This document shows, piece after piece, positions 17,233 through 25,800 of a DNA stretch of 64,000 nt (position 1 is its first letter; each line of letters opens with the position of its first letter). Source of the DNA: Gemmatimonadota bacterium (GTDB taxonomy: Bacteria > Gemmatimonadota > Gemmatimonadetes > Longimicrobiales > Gaopeijiaceae); the NCBI GenBank assembly GCA_013002885.1, contig JABDLS010000139.1, positions 62,001-126,000 on the forward strand, in the 5' to 3' direction. The notes below the pieces were generated by a model that was given only the letters and a program-made list of their open reading frames with translations, did no database searches and was not told where the DNA came from. The translations under genes were made by a program, and so were the position numbers.

Positions 17233-17694
17233 CTACACCTTTCGGTTGACCTCCGTGGTGATGTCGATACACCCCGATAGGGTCCGATAGACCGGGCACT
17301 TGTCGGCGTGGATCCCGTGCACCCGCTCCACGGTCTCCGCGTGCTCGGCCTCCGCCTTCAGATGGTAGGTGACGTGGATCCTGCGGATGACCAGGACGCC
17401 GTCATCCTTTTCCACCTCTCCATGCACCTCGGCGATCAGGTGTCCCTCACTCGCCTTGATCCCGCGCGCCTCCAGCGCGCCCCCGAAGGTCCCGGCCAGT
17501 CAGCCGCCGGTGGCGGCCATGACGTAGTCGAGCGTGGTTGTGATCTCGCGCTCCGGCTCGACGCCGTAGTGCTCGGCAATGCCCCCGTGGACCCCGAACT
17601 CCACCGGGCCGTCGTGGCCCGGAAGCCAAGCGTGGCGGTGCGGGCCCTTCAGGCGGTCGATCTTGATGTCCGCGGTGTAGACGACGTCGCTCAT
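17233..17694 (-). CDS. OsmC family protein with an in-frame TGA at the catalytic Cys position (probable selenoprotein)
   Basis: Read through the TGA at 17502-17500, this frame gives a 153-residue OsmC/Ohr-like protein with residue 65 encoded by TGA. Homologues in this subgroup read GGC-L-x-GTFGGALEAR here, where Cys is the peroxidatic residue; this gene has GG-TGA-LAGTFGGALEAR. The resolving Cys is intact at 133 (ADKCPVYRTL), and codons on both sides stay in one frame with OsmC-type sequence. ATG at 17694 has a GAGGGAG site 5 bases upstream. A GC hairpin lies 25 bases after the TGA. Likely function: reduction of organic hydroperoxides by a selenolate/thiol pair. Alternatives are a nonsense mutation or sequencing error. 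Selenocysteine OsmC-like proteins have been reported from marine metagenomes. Confidence 0.72.
17464..17480 (-). promoter_or_regulatory. Putative bacterial SECIS hairpin in the OsmC-family mRNA
   Basis: On the minus strand GCGCGC, loop TGGAG, GCGCGC forms a 6-bp stem (17480-17475 with 17469-17464). The loop begins after a 25-base spacer from the TGA and has G at its second and third positions. Known bacterial SECIS elements have a short apical loop with an early G at roughly this distance. Below it CCTT/AAGG could extend a lower stem across an internal loop. GC-rich DNA makes hairpins cheaply, so alone this is only supporting evidence. Confidence 0.5.
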
Positions 17695-17768
17695 GGACTC
17701 CCTCAGCATGGGTACGGGGCGCGGCGATCATGGCCCGACCACCGCCCCACTGCAAGTCATCGGGCGCG

Positions 17769-17915
17769 TCAGGGCGTTCCGAGGACGGTCTCGGGAGGGA
17801 AGTCCGCCCACGCGGACCAGAAGGCCACGTATGCCTCCTCCACGTGCTCGAGGCGGCGCCCCTCGAAGGGACCACCGTCGGAAAGGCCGTCCAACCGCCG
17901 GCCCACCGTCGAGTC
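17769..17915 (-). pseudogene. Possible C-terminal remnant of a DUF3179-like protein
   Basis: A 48-codon frame closed upstream by TGA (17918-17916) and ending with TGA at 17771-17769. Its residues look like a real protein end: FEGRRLEHVEEAYVAFWSAW then ADFPPETVLG. The pattern (GP-L/F-x-G-RRLE-x-V then FW-x-AW-x-x-F-x-P-x-T) recalls the C-terminus of DUF3179 proteins. No intact upstream frame carries the rest of the domain, so I read it as a decayed fragment; resemblance by chance is possible. Confidence 0.35.
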
Positions 17916-18058
17916 TCAGTGGCACTCCCAGCTCCGGGAATTGCGAGCCCGAGGCAAAGTGCCACCAATCCAGTGACGGTACTCGTGTTTGCCTACCACC
18001 CATGAATCCACGCCCCGCGTGAGCGGGTTCCGACGACCGCCCCCGAGGGGGCTCAGCG

Positions 18059-18077
18059 CTGCAACAAATCGTTCCAG
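18059..18077. promoter_or_regulatory. Palindrome 1, candidate enhancer-binding-protein site
   Basis: CTGCAAC-AAATC-GTTCCAG: two 7-base arms are inverted repeats with one mismatch around a 5-base spacer. It shares arm sequence and spacer length with palindrome 2 and lies 41 bases away centre to centre, about four helical turns. It is about 160 bases upstream of the predicted -12 element, a usual distance for activators of sigma-54 promoters. Confidence 0.5.
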
Positions 18078-18099
18078 TCCGGCCCCTCGCAACAAAGCA

Positions 18100-18118
18100 T
18101 TGCAACATATCGTTACAA
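18100..18118. promoter_or_regulatory. Palindrome 2, candidate enhancer-binding-protein site
   Basis: TTGCAAC-ATATC-GTTACAA: inverted arms with one mismatch and a 5-base spacer, the better matched of the two sites. The two sites agree at 15 of 19 positions. Its centre is about 120 bases upstream of the -12 element of the predicted promoter. The Fis-type activator encoded in the downstream operon (20005-21051) is the obvious candidate to bind it; this is inference. Confidence 0.52.
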
Positions 18119-18217
18119 GTGTCAAACAATTTTACGCATCGCACCGAGAGCCCCTATCCATCAGCACATAGCGGGAACCTTTGAATTTAAAGGATAAACT
18201 CTGGATCTGACCGATCG

Positions 18218-18233
18218 TGGCATATCCCGTGCA
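18218..18233 (+). promoter_or_regulatory. Candidate sigma-54 (-24/-12) promoter
   Basis: TGGCAT-ATCCC-GTGCA has the invariant GG (18219-18220) and GC (18231-18232) separated by exactly 10 bases, as in the consensus TGGCAC-N5-TTGCA, with mismatches at the C of the -24 block and the first T of the -12 block. Transcription would start near 18244, leaving a leader of about 43 bases before the lipoprotein ATG. The operon it would drive encodes a sigma-54 activator. The sigma-54 gene is not in the window. Confidence 0.58.
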
Positions 18234-18286
18234 CAAATGAGAGCCCACCATCGCCATTTCCCTGGCCCTCAGACAGGAGGCCCCCC

Positions 18287-18865
18287 ATGAGACGGACGGT
18301 CGAAATCATCGCAGCCACCACCGTGGCAGCGACCCTCGCCCTAGGCGGGTGCACGGAATCGTCCATCCCTACCCAGCCGGTCCACGAACCGGCCTTCTTC
18401 GAGCACGAGCCCGCGCCGGGCTTCTCGGTGATTCGCCGGGACGCCCCCCTGGCGAGGGACCTTTCGGTAACCCGAACGCTCGGCCAGGAGGGCGGAGAAT
18501 TGGAGCTTGCCGGGGCAGGAATCCGACTCCTCATCCCCGCCGGCGCTCTAAGCCGACCCACGGATATCACCCTCCGCGCACGGGCCGGGTCGGCCATGGC
18601 CTTCGAGCTCGCTCCGGGGGGACTCGAGCTCGTCGCTGCGGCCACCCTGGAGGTGAGCTCCCGTGGAACCGATATCGAGGCCCTCGTGGCCAGCGCCGCG
18701 CCAGGATCGATACTCGAGGGTGTCCTGGGGGTGGTGTTCGAGGACGACCACGAAGGCGCCGTTGAGCCCGTAGGTGTGCTGCGGGCCGTCCGGTCAGACC
18801 ACCACCAGACCATTGTCGTGGAGATCATGAGCCTTCTCGCGGGATATGCGACCGCTTCGGGATAA
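18287..18865 (+). CDS. Lipoprotein with ZU5-like domain
   Basis: A 192-residue protein. The signal peptide ends in LALGGC (Cys22), so it should be lipid-anchored in the envelope. Residues about 65-120 (GGELELAGAGIRLLIPAGALSRP, then DITLRARAGSAMAFELAPGG) follow the ZU5-like pattern found in surface proteins, a beta-sandwich without catalytic residues. AGGAGG lies about 8 bases before the ATG. It is the first gene downstream of the candidate sigma-54 promoter and is separated by 48 bases from the TPR gene. It is plausibly the envelope output or sensor of this operon; its ligand is unknown. Confidence 0.8.
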   Translation: MRRTVEIIAATTVAATLALGGCTESSIPTQPVHEPAFFEHEPAPGFSVIRRDAPLARDLSVTRTLGQEGGELELAGAGIRLLIPAGALSRPTDITLRARAGSAMAFELAPGGLELVAAATLEVSSRGTDIEALVASAAPGSILEGVLGVVFEDDHEGAVEPVGVLRAVRSDHHQTIVVEIMSLLAGYATASG

Positions 18866-18913
18866 CGACGCACGAAGTGACGTCACTCCAACCGAAACCG
18901 CATAGGCCCAGCC

Positions 18914-20008
18914 ATGACAAAGGAAAACAGCCATCAGGCGCGAGGTGGCCCCAACGGGAGAGCCGAAGCAATGCGTCTTCTGGAGCTAGCCCGCGCCGAA
19001 GAGCGCCGGGGCGAGCCAATGGAAGCCCTGGCCCACTACTCGGAGGCCATCGATCTCCTAGCGCACGGCGAGCACGAAGCCGACCGGGCGGACGCGATCC
19101 GCTGGAAGGGCACCGTTCGCCGGGAACTCGGCGACACCTCCATTGCGGAGGAGCTCTACCGGGAGAGCCTCGCAATCTCGGAGTCGTGTCACTACGGAGC
19201 CGGGCAGGCTCACGCGATCAACTGCCTGGCAATCGTCGCCCAGCGTAGAGGCGACGTCGATGGAGCCGCGACCCTGTACCGCCGAGGCGCGCGCCTCGCG
19301 TCGGAGGCAGGTGAGCATCGACTCTCGGGGATGATCGAACAGAATCTGGGCGTCCTGTCCAACATTCGAGGCGATCTCGACGGTGCCTTCGTCCGGTACC
19401 GTGCGGCGCTGGCGGCCTTCGAGACCGCCGACGACCGCGAGGGGATGTCCTGGGTGCTCAACAACATCGGCATGCTTCACACCGACATGGAGCGCTACGA
19501 CGAAGCGCGTGAGGCCCTGAATCGGGGACTGGGGATCGCCACTGCGCGCGGCGACGTGAAGATGCAGGGACTCTGCCTGCTCAACCTGGCGGAGTGCTAC
19601 GTCAGCGAAGACCGATTCGACGAAGCGGAAGGACCGTGCCGCCGCGCACTGGCCCTCGCCCTCCAGCGAGGGGACGCGCTCCGCCGTGCGGGTGCCCTGA
19701 AGTTCCTGGGCGTCATCGACTGCGCAAGGGGACGACACGTTCAAGCGGGAGAGCGTTACAGAACTGCCCTCCAGCTCGCTCGGGAAAGCGAAGACACACT
19801 CCTGGAAGCCGAGATCTTGCGGGAGATCGGCACACTTCACCTCGAGCAGCAGCACGCGAGCGAAGCTCGTTGGAATCTGGAACAGTCCGCAGGCCTCTTC
19901 CGAAGCATCGACGCAAGCATCGACGCGGCAGCCGTGGAAAGTCAACTCGAACTCCTCCCAGGCGACGCCGCAACCGCGCCGATCCTCGAGAGAGGGGGTG
20001 GGGCATGA
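18914..20008 (+). CDS. Tetratricopeptide repeat protein
   Basis: A 364-residue soluble protein built almost wholly of TPR helices, about seven or eight repeats from residue 20 to 350 (for example EALAHYSEAIDLL, AEELYRESLAIS, DEAREALNRGLGIA, DEAEGPCRRALALA). No enzymatic domain and no signal peptide. It is clearly paralogous to the N-terminal half of the protein at 21055-22791; shared blocks include AHA-x-NC, DQNLG/EQNLG followed by VLSN-x-RGD, and the NNIG/TNIG-x-x-HTD block. Its stop overlaps the ATG of the sigma-54 activator gene (ATGA at 20005-20008), so it may be a signal-sensing partner that binds the activator, which lacks its own sensor domain. Confidence 0.9.
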   Translation: MTKENSHQARGGPNGRAEAMRLLELARAEERRGEPMEALAHYSEAIDLLAHGEHEADRADAIRWKGTVRRELGDTSIAEELYRESLAISESCHYGAGQAHAINCLAIVAQRRGDVDGAATLYRRGARLASEAGEHRLSGMIEQNLGVLSNIRGDLDGAFVRYRAALAAFETADDREGMSWVLNNIGMLHTDMERYDEAREALNRGLGIATARGDVKMQGLCLLNLAECYVSEDRFDEAEGPCRRALALALQRGDALRRAGALKFLGVIDCARGRHVQAGERYRTALQLARESEDTLLEAEILREIGTLHLEQQHASEARWNLEQSAGLFRSIDASIDAAAVESQLELLPGDAATAPILERGGGA

Positions 20009-21051
20009 CCTACCATCTCGCGTCCCAGGAGTTGCCGACCCGGGGTGGATCGGCCACAGCGGCTGCGTCGGACTTCGGCTTCCAGAACGTGATCGGCACC
20101 AGCGAGGCGCTGCGTGAAGCCGTCGAGTTCGCCCGTAGGATCGCCGGCCGTCGGCTGTCGACGGTCTTGCTTTCCGGAGAGACGGGCACGGGCAAAGAGC
20201 TTTTCGCCCGGGGGATCCACTACGCCAGCCCCAATCCCGGCGAGCCATTCGTGCCCGTCAACTGCCCCGCGATCCCACCGACGCTCCTCGAGTCCGAGCT
20301 CTTCGGCCACGAGCGTGGCGCTTTCACCGATGCGCGCTCGCTGAAGAAGGGGCTCTTCGAGCTCGCCGCCGGCGGAACCCTGTTCCTCGACGAGATCTCC
20401 GATCTACCGGCCGACCTCCAGCCCAAGTTGCTTCGGGCCCTGGAGGAGCGACGGGTGCGCCGTCTAGGGGGCTTCCGCGAGATCGAGGTAAGGTGCCGGG
20501 TCGTCGCGGCGACGAACCGCTCCCTGGAGCACGACGTCGCAGACGGGAAGTTCCGGGAAGACCTGTTCTACCGCCTCAACGTCCTGCGCCTGGAGCTACC
20601 TCCGCTCCGTGACCGGCTCGAGGACATCCCGACCCTGGCCCGGTATTTCGCCAAGCAGGTGGCTCAGGAACAAGGGATGCCGGAGAAGGACCTTCGACCC
20701 CGGGCCCTGGATGCGCTGTGCACCCACGACTGGCCTGGCAACGTCCGCGAACTCAAGAACGCCATCCAGCGGGCGGCCCTGGTCGGGACCACACCATGGA
20801 TTCAGGCCGAAGATCTGGCCCTCGCCTCCCGCCGCAGGATCGAGGACGAGGCACAAACCACCACCGAGAACGGTCGTAGAATCCAGATCCCGTCGGAGGG
20901 TCGAACTTTGGCGGAGATCGAAGGCGAGGCGGTACGTCATACCCTGGAGATCACGGGCGGCAACCGAAGCGCTGCGGCGCGCATACTGGGGATCTCACGA
21001 CCGACGCTTCTGAGGAAGATCCGCGCTCATCGACTCGAGCCGGTACACTGA
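20005..21051 (+). CDS. Sigma-54-interacting transcriptional activator without receiver domain, GAFTDA variant
   Basis: A 348-residue bacterial enhancer-binding protein. After about 28 residues comes the AAA+ domain: Walker A GETGTGKE (58-65), sigma-54 contact loop GAFTDA (105-110, GAFTGA in the family), Walker B GGTLFLDE (123-130), and the arginine-finger region FREDLFYRLN (184-192). A Fis-type helix-turn-helix ends the protein (about 306-341, NRSAAARILGISRPTLLRKI). It has no receiver, PAS or GAF domain, so control must come from a partner, most simply one of the adjacent TPR proteins. It overlaps the TPR gene and is 3 bases before the TPR-HD-GYP gene. It probably activates its own operon through the palindromes at 18059-18118. 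Confidence 0.93.
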   Translation: MTYHLASQELPTRGGSATAAASDFGFQNVIGTSEALREAVEFARRIAGRRLSTVLLSGETGTGKELFARGIHYASPNPGEPFVPVNCPAIPPTLLESELFGHERGAFTDARSLKKGLFELAAGGTLFLDEISDLPADLQPKLLRALEERRVRRLGGFREIEVRCRVVAATNRSLEHDVADGKFREDLFYRLNVLRLELPPLRDRLEDIPTLARYFAKQVAQEQGMPEKDLRPRALDALCTHDWPGNVRELKNAIQRAALVGTTPWIQAEDLALASRRRIEDEAQTTTENGRRIQIPSEGRTLAEIEGEAVRHTLEITGGNRSAAARILGISRPTLLRKIRAHRLEPVH

Positions 21052-21054
21052 CCC

Positions 21055-22791
21055 ATGAAGAGCGATGGTACCGTCTCGAAACGGCCGAGCTCCCACCCCG
21101 AGAAAGACGACGGCGGTTGGCGCTTCGACGAACTCCTCCGCCGCGCGCGGTGCCACGAGCGGGCTGCGCACCATTCGGCGGCTCGACGAAGTTACGAGGA
21201 GGCGCTTCGCAGGTTGACGGGTACTGAGAGCGGTCCGATGGCCAGCTCCCTCCTTCGGTGGATCGGACGCACATACGAGGCGGAGGGAGATCACGGCGCC
21301 GCATTCGACTGCCTGGAGGTGGCAGAAGCCGTAGCCGAGGCATACGACTCCGGCCCCGATCTCGCCCACGCCCTGAACTGTCGTGGGATTCTCCATTTCC
21401 GCCTGGGAGACTTGGAGCGTGCTGAAGCCCTCTACCTCAAGGCGAGGGGCATAGCCCGGCGGCACGGGGAGGACAAGCTGGTGGCCATGGTCGACCAGAA
21501 TCTCGGCAACGTCTCCAACGTGCGCGGGGACCACCAAGTCGCCCACAAGCGCTACCTGCGGAGCCTTCACGGATACCGCCGACTCGGTCTCAAGGAATAC
21601 GTCGGCCCCCTCCTTACGAATATCGGACGGGTGCACACGGACGTCGGGGCGTGGCACGCTGCTGAAGCGGTATTTCGCTTGGCGGAAGCGAGTTGTGAGC
21701 AGTCCGAGAACGTCCTGCATCTGATACTCATCAAGGTCAACGAGACGCGCCTGCACCTGGCTCGGGGGCAGTTCGGGCACGCGAACGCAGCCTGCCTCCG
21801 CGCCGAAGAGCTGTCTCGAAACGCCGGAGAGGATCGCTGGCTGGGAGAGATCCACAAGCACCGTGGCATGATCCTCCTGAGAACGAACCGCCCCGGCTCC
21901 GCCGAGGCGAGTCTAGTCGCCGCCCTTGCCGAGGCACAACGGCTCGAGGACCCCCTCCTGGAAGCCGAAATTCGTAACGAGATGGCGGCACTCTTTCGAG
22001 CCCAGCGGCGCCACCGGGAAATGCTCGAGTGCCTCGATCAGGCACACCGCGCCTTCTCGCGACTCCGAGCTCGTGGAGAACTCGCCGATGTCGAACGCCA
22101 GATCGCCCGTCTGGAAGCGAGCTTCGAGGGCATCGTGCGCGAGTGGGGCGATTCCATCGAGTCGACCGACCGCTACACCCAAGGCCACTGCGTCCGCGTC
22201 GCGAACCTCGCCTGCGACCTGGCCCGCGCAGCCGGACTCACCGACGGAGAGCTGACCTGGTTCCGCATGGGCGCCCTCCTCCACGATGTCGGAAAAGTGT
22301 CGGTCCCTCCGGAGATCCTGAACAAGACCGGTCGCCTCACGGAGAAGGAATGGCAGATCATGCGTCGGCATCCGGAGCGGGGGGTCGAGCTTCTCGCCGA
22401 GGTCGAGTTCCCCTGGGACATCCGCCCCATGGTCCTGCACCACCACGAGCGATGGGATGGAAGCGGCTATCCGTATGGCCTGGCTGGAAGCGACATCCCA
22501 CTCGCGGCGCGAATCCTTTGCGTGGCTGACGTCTTCGACGCGCTCACGACCACGAGGAGCTATCGGCGGGCATTCTCGGCTCCTGCGGCCCTCGAGATCA
22601 TGGAAGCGGACGTAGGGCGGTTGTTCGACCCGGAGCTGTTCCGACTCTTCCGTGAACTCACGGAGGTCCACCTGCCTGCAACGTCGGTGGGGCCCGCGCT
22701 CGCAGCAGCGGCACCGGGAGCGGGATACGCTTTTGCGAGTGCCGTGCTTGGACCCCTGGTGCGTCGCCCGCCGGTGTTCGCCGTGGCTTAG
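21055..22791 (+). CDS. TPR-HD-GYP fusion, putative cyclic-di-GMP phosphodiesterase
   Basis: A 578-residue cytoplasmic protein. Residues about 25-350 are TPR repeats paralogous to the protein at 18914-20008. Residues about 360-540 form an HD-GYP domain with HD at 410-411 (LLHDVGKVSVPPEILNK), the His-rich LHHHERWDGSGYP (461-473) including the GYP signature, and ILCVADVFDALTTTRSYR. All metal-ligand motifs look intact, so hydrolysis of cyclic di-GMP is likely. About 40 C-terminal residues are low-complexity Ala/Pro/Val. The TPR part presumably senses or docks a partner. Co-transcription with the sigma-54 activator suggests a link between second-messenger turnover and this promoter. Confidence 0.92.
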   Translation: MKSDGTVSKRPSSHPEKDDGGWRFDELLRRARCHERAAHHSAARRSYEEALRRLTGTESGPMASSLLRWIGRTYEAEGDHGAAFDCLEVAEAVAEAYDSGPDLAHALNCRGILHFRLGDLERAEALYLKARGIARRHGEDKLVAMVDQNLGNVSNVRGDHQVAHKRYLRSLHGYRRLGLKEYVGPLLTNIGRVHTDVGAWHAAEAVFRLAEASCEQSENVLHLILIKVNETRLHLARGQFGHANAACLRAEELSRNAGEDRWLGEIHKHRGMILLRTNRPGSAEASLVAALAEAQRLEDPLLEAEIRNEMAALFRAQRRHREMLECLDQAHRAFSRLRARGELADVERQIARLEASFEGIVREWGDSIESTDRYTQGHCVRVANLACDLARAAGLTDGELTWFRMGALLHDVGKVSVPPEILNKTGRLTEKEWQIMRRHPERGVELLAEVEFPWDIRPMVLHHHERWDGSGYPYGLAGSDIPLAARILCVADVFDALTTTRSYRRAFSAPAALEIMEADVGRLFDPELFRLFRELTEVHLPATSVGPALAAAAPGAGYAFASAVLGPLVRRPPVFAVA

Positions 22792-22863
22792 AAGGCGGTG
22801 ATTGCCGTCCCCCTGCTTTCGGTTTATCTTCGGTATCCCTGAAGACGACGATGCGGAGGGCCG

Positions 22864-25800
22864 GTGTCGATCCCCTATGTCGAGTTGCACTGCCACTCGG
22901 GCTTCTCCTTCCTGGACGGAGCCTCCCACCCCGAAGAACTCATTCTACGCGCCGTGGAGCTGGGCTACCCCGCCCTCGCACTCACCGACCACAACGGACT
23001 CTACGGCTCCATGGAGTTCGCCCAGGCAGCGCACAGAGCCGGGATTCAGCCTATCACCGGAGCCGAGATCACCCTCCGGGAGTGTTTTCCGGGGTTGGAG
23101 AACGAACCGGCCTGCGGCCACCACGTCACCCTCCTGGCCGAAACCCCTCAGGGCTACGCGAACCTCTGTCGCCTCCTCACCGAAGCCCACATGGGCTCGG
23201 AACGGGGCGATCCCCGGCTCCCGCTGCCCTCCCTCCTGGAATTGTCCGAAGGGCTCATCCTCCTCACGGGATGCCGGAGGAGCCCGGTGGCGGCAGCCCT
23301 GGAGTCTTCCGTAGCCGAAGCAGAAGAGCTGACCCACCGCCTCGTGTCGGCCTTCGGCCCGGGGAGCGTCTTCGTCGAACTCCAGGACAACGCCGTGAAG
23401 GGCGACCGGGCCCGCAACAAGGGGCTTGGACGGTTGGCGGGGCGCCTGGGCCTCGGCGTCGTGGCCACAGGCAACGTCCACTACCACCGCGCCGAACGGC
23501 ACCGGCTCCAGGACGTGCTGGTCTCCATCCGTAACCGCACCACTCTGGACGGCGCACACGGCGCCAGAAGGGCCAACCGGCTCTTCCATCTCCCCGAGGC
23601 CTGGGAGATGCGTCATCGCTTCCAGAGCCGCCCTGAGGCCCTCACGAACACCCTTCTGGTGGCCGAACGATGTGCCGCTTTCGACCTGACCCAGGATCTG
23701 GGCTATGAGTTCCCCGACTTCGAGGGCTCGGAGCGGGGCGCGGCCATCGAGAACCTGGCGGCCATCTGTCTGGCGAAGATCTCCGAGCTGTACGTGGACG
23801 GAAGCACCCAGATGCGCGACGCCGAGGAGCGACTCCACACCGAGCTCTGCCTCGTCGATCTCCACGGCCTGGCAGGCTTCTTCCTGGTCTATCGGGACAT
23901 CATGGACCTGGCAGGCCAGGTGGCCCGGGAAATACGCGGCGACTCACCCCGGGCCCGGGCGGGGCTGCCTGCGGGGCGGGGCCGTGGCTCGTCGGTCTCC
24001 TCCATCATCTGCTACCTCATCGGGCTCTCACACATCGACCCCGTGAAGAACAATCTCTTCCTCGGTCGCTTCCTCAACGAGGCGCTGCGCAGCGTTCCCG
24101 ACATCGATCTCGACTTCCCACGAGACATCCGGGAACAACTGATCCTCCGGGTCTACGCCAAGTACGGCTACGAGCATACAGGCCTCGTGTGCACCTTCCC
24201 CACATACCGCCTGAAGTCGGCCGTCCGGGAGATCGGTAAGGCCCTGGATCTGCCCCTTGGTGAGCTCGAAAAGCTCTCGAAGCTGGCCGAGCATCGGTCG
24301 GCCACGGGACTCGCCGACGAGATCGCGTCGCTGCCCGAGTTCAAGGACCGGGCCGACGGCCACCTCTGGAAGCTCCTGGGGGAGCTGGCCGAAGACGTGG
24401 CGGGTCTTCCCCGCCACATCTCCCAGCACGTGGGCGGGATGATCATCTCGAGCCGGCCGCTGGTGGAGATCGTCCCCCTGGAGCCGGCGGCCTGGGAGGG
24501 CCGGGTCCTCTGCCAGTGGGACAAGGATTCGTGCGAGGACGCGGGCTTCATCAAAATCGACTTCCTCGCTCTGGGCATGCTCTCCCTCGTCGAAGAGAGC
24601 ATCGACCTCATCGCCGAGCGGGGCACCGCCGGCGAGCCGGGCGAAACCCCCGACCTGTCCCGCATCGACTTCGACGACGAGGTCGTCTACGACAGGATCT
24701 GCTCGGGCGACACCGTGGGCATCTTCCAGATCGAGAGCCGAGCCCAGATCCAGATGCTCCGGCGCACACGGCCCAGGAACCTCGAGGATCTCTCGGTCCA
24801 GGTGGCCATCGTGCGGCCAGGGCCCATCGTCGGTGGAGCCGTGAACCCCTACGTGAGGCGCAGGGAGCTGCTCCGCGAGGATCCAGCGTACGAGATCCCC
24901 TACCCCCACCCGCTCCTCGAGGAGGCGCTGGGCGAGACCCTCGGGGTGATCATCTTTCAGGACCAGGTCCTCAAAGTCTGCCAGGCCCTCGCCGACTTCA
25001 GCGACGGTCAAGCCGAGTCGCTCCGGAGGGCCATGAGCCGCAAGCGCTCGAAAGAGGCCCTGGCCGCCCATTGGGAAGCCTTCCGCGAAGGCGCCATTGC
25101 CAACGGCGTCGATGAGACGACGGCTCGCGAGGTATTTGCCCAGGTCACGGCCTTCTCCGAGTTCGGTTTCCCCAAGTCCCACGCCGCGGCTTTCGGACTC
25201 CTGGCCTATCAGTCGGCGTGGCTGCGCCACTACTTCCCGGTGGAGTTCTACGTCGCTCTGTTCAACAACCAGCCCATGGGCTTCTACTCCCTCGACGCCC
25301 TGGGCCGGGACGCTCGACGAAACGGCATCAAAACCCTCCTCCCCGACGTGAACTGCAGTGGCGTCATGTGTACCGCCGAAGAGAGTGACCTACGCATCGG
25401 GCTGGGCTTCGTGCGGAACTGGGGCACCGAGATCGCCGAGCGGGTGGTGGAGGAGCGGACGACGAACGGTCCGTACCGCTCGCTCCTGGACTTCCTCCGG
25501 CGTACTCCGGCGGCGCTGAAGCGCCCCGCCATCGAGAACATGATCTGGGTGGGTGGTTTCCAGGGTTTCGGACTGACCCGTCGCGAGCTCCTCTGGCAGA
25601 CCGGCCTCTGGCTCGGCCCCGAAACCGACGAGGAGCGCAGCGGCGGAAGGGAGGACCACGCCCAGACCGAGTTGGCCCTCGACGACCCCTACGCCGACTT
25701 CCGCTTCCCGGACCTGGAAGCCCACGACCAGATGATCGCCGAGTACCGGATGCTCCGCTTTTCCGCCGAGCTGCATCCCCTCGCTCTCCTCCAGGATGCC

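Larger units (their letters stand above)
17916..18286. other. 371-base non-coding control region ahead of the sigma-54 operon
   Basis: No convincing reading frame covers this stretch. From about 18060 to 18200 it is much more AT-rich than its surroundings and holds the two palindromes and the -24/-12 element listed separately. The distal part (17916-18055) has nothing I can name. Frames of up to 138 codons cross it on the minus strand but show no protein-like composition. Confidence 0.6.

Noticed and set aside
17447-17968. 173-codon minus-strand frame spanning the 5' part of the OsmC-family gene and its upstream region
   Set aside because: It overlaps the OsmC start in another phase and reads as GC-shadow sequence; no domain is seen.
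17728-18144. 138-codon minus-strand frame over the control region
   Set aside because: Cys/Arg/Pro-rich without any motif, no ribosome binding site, and it crosses the palindromes.
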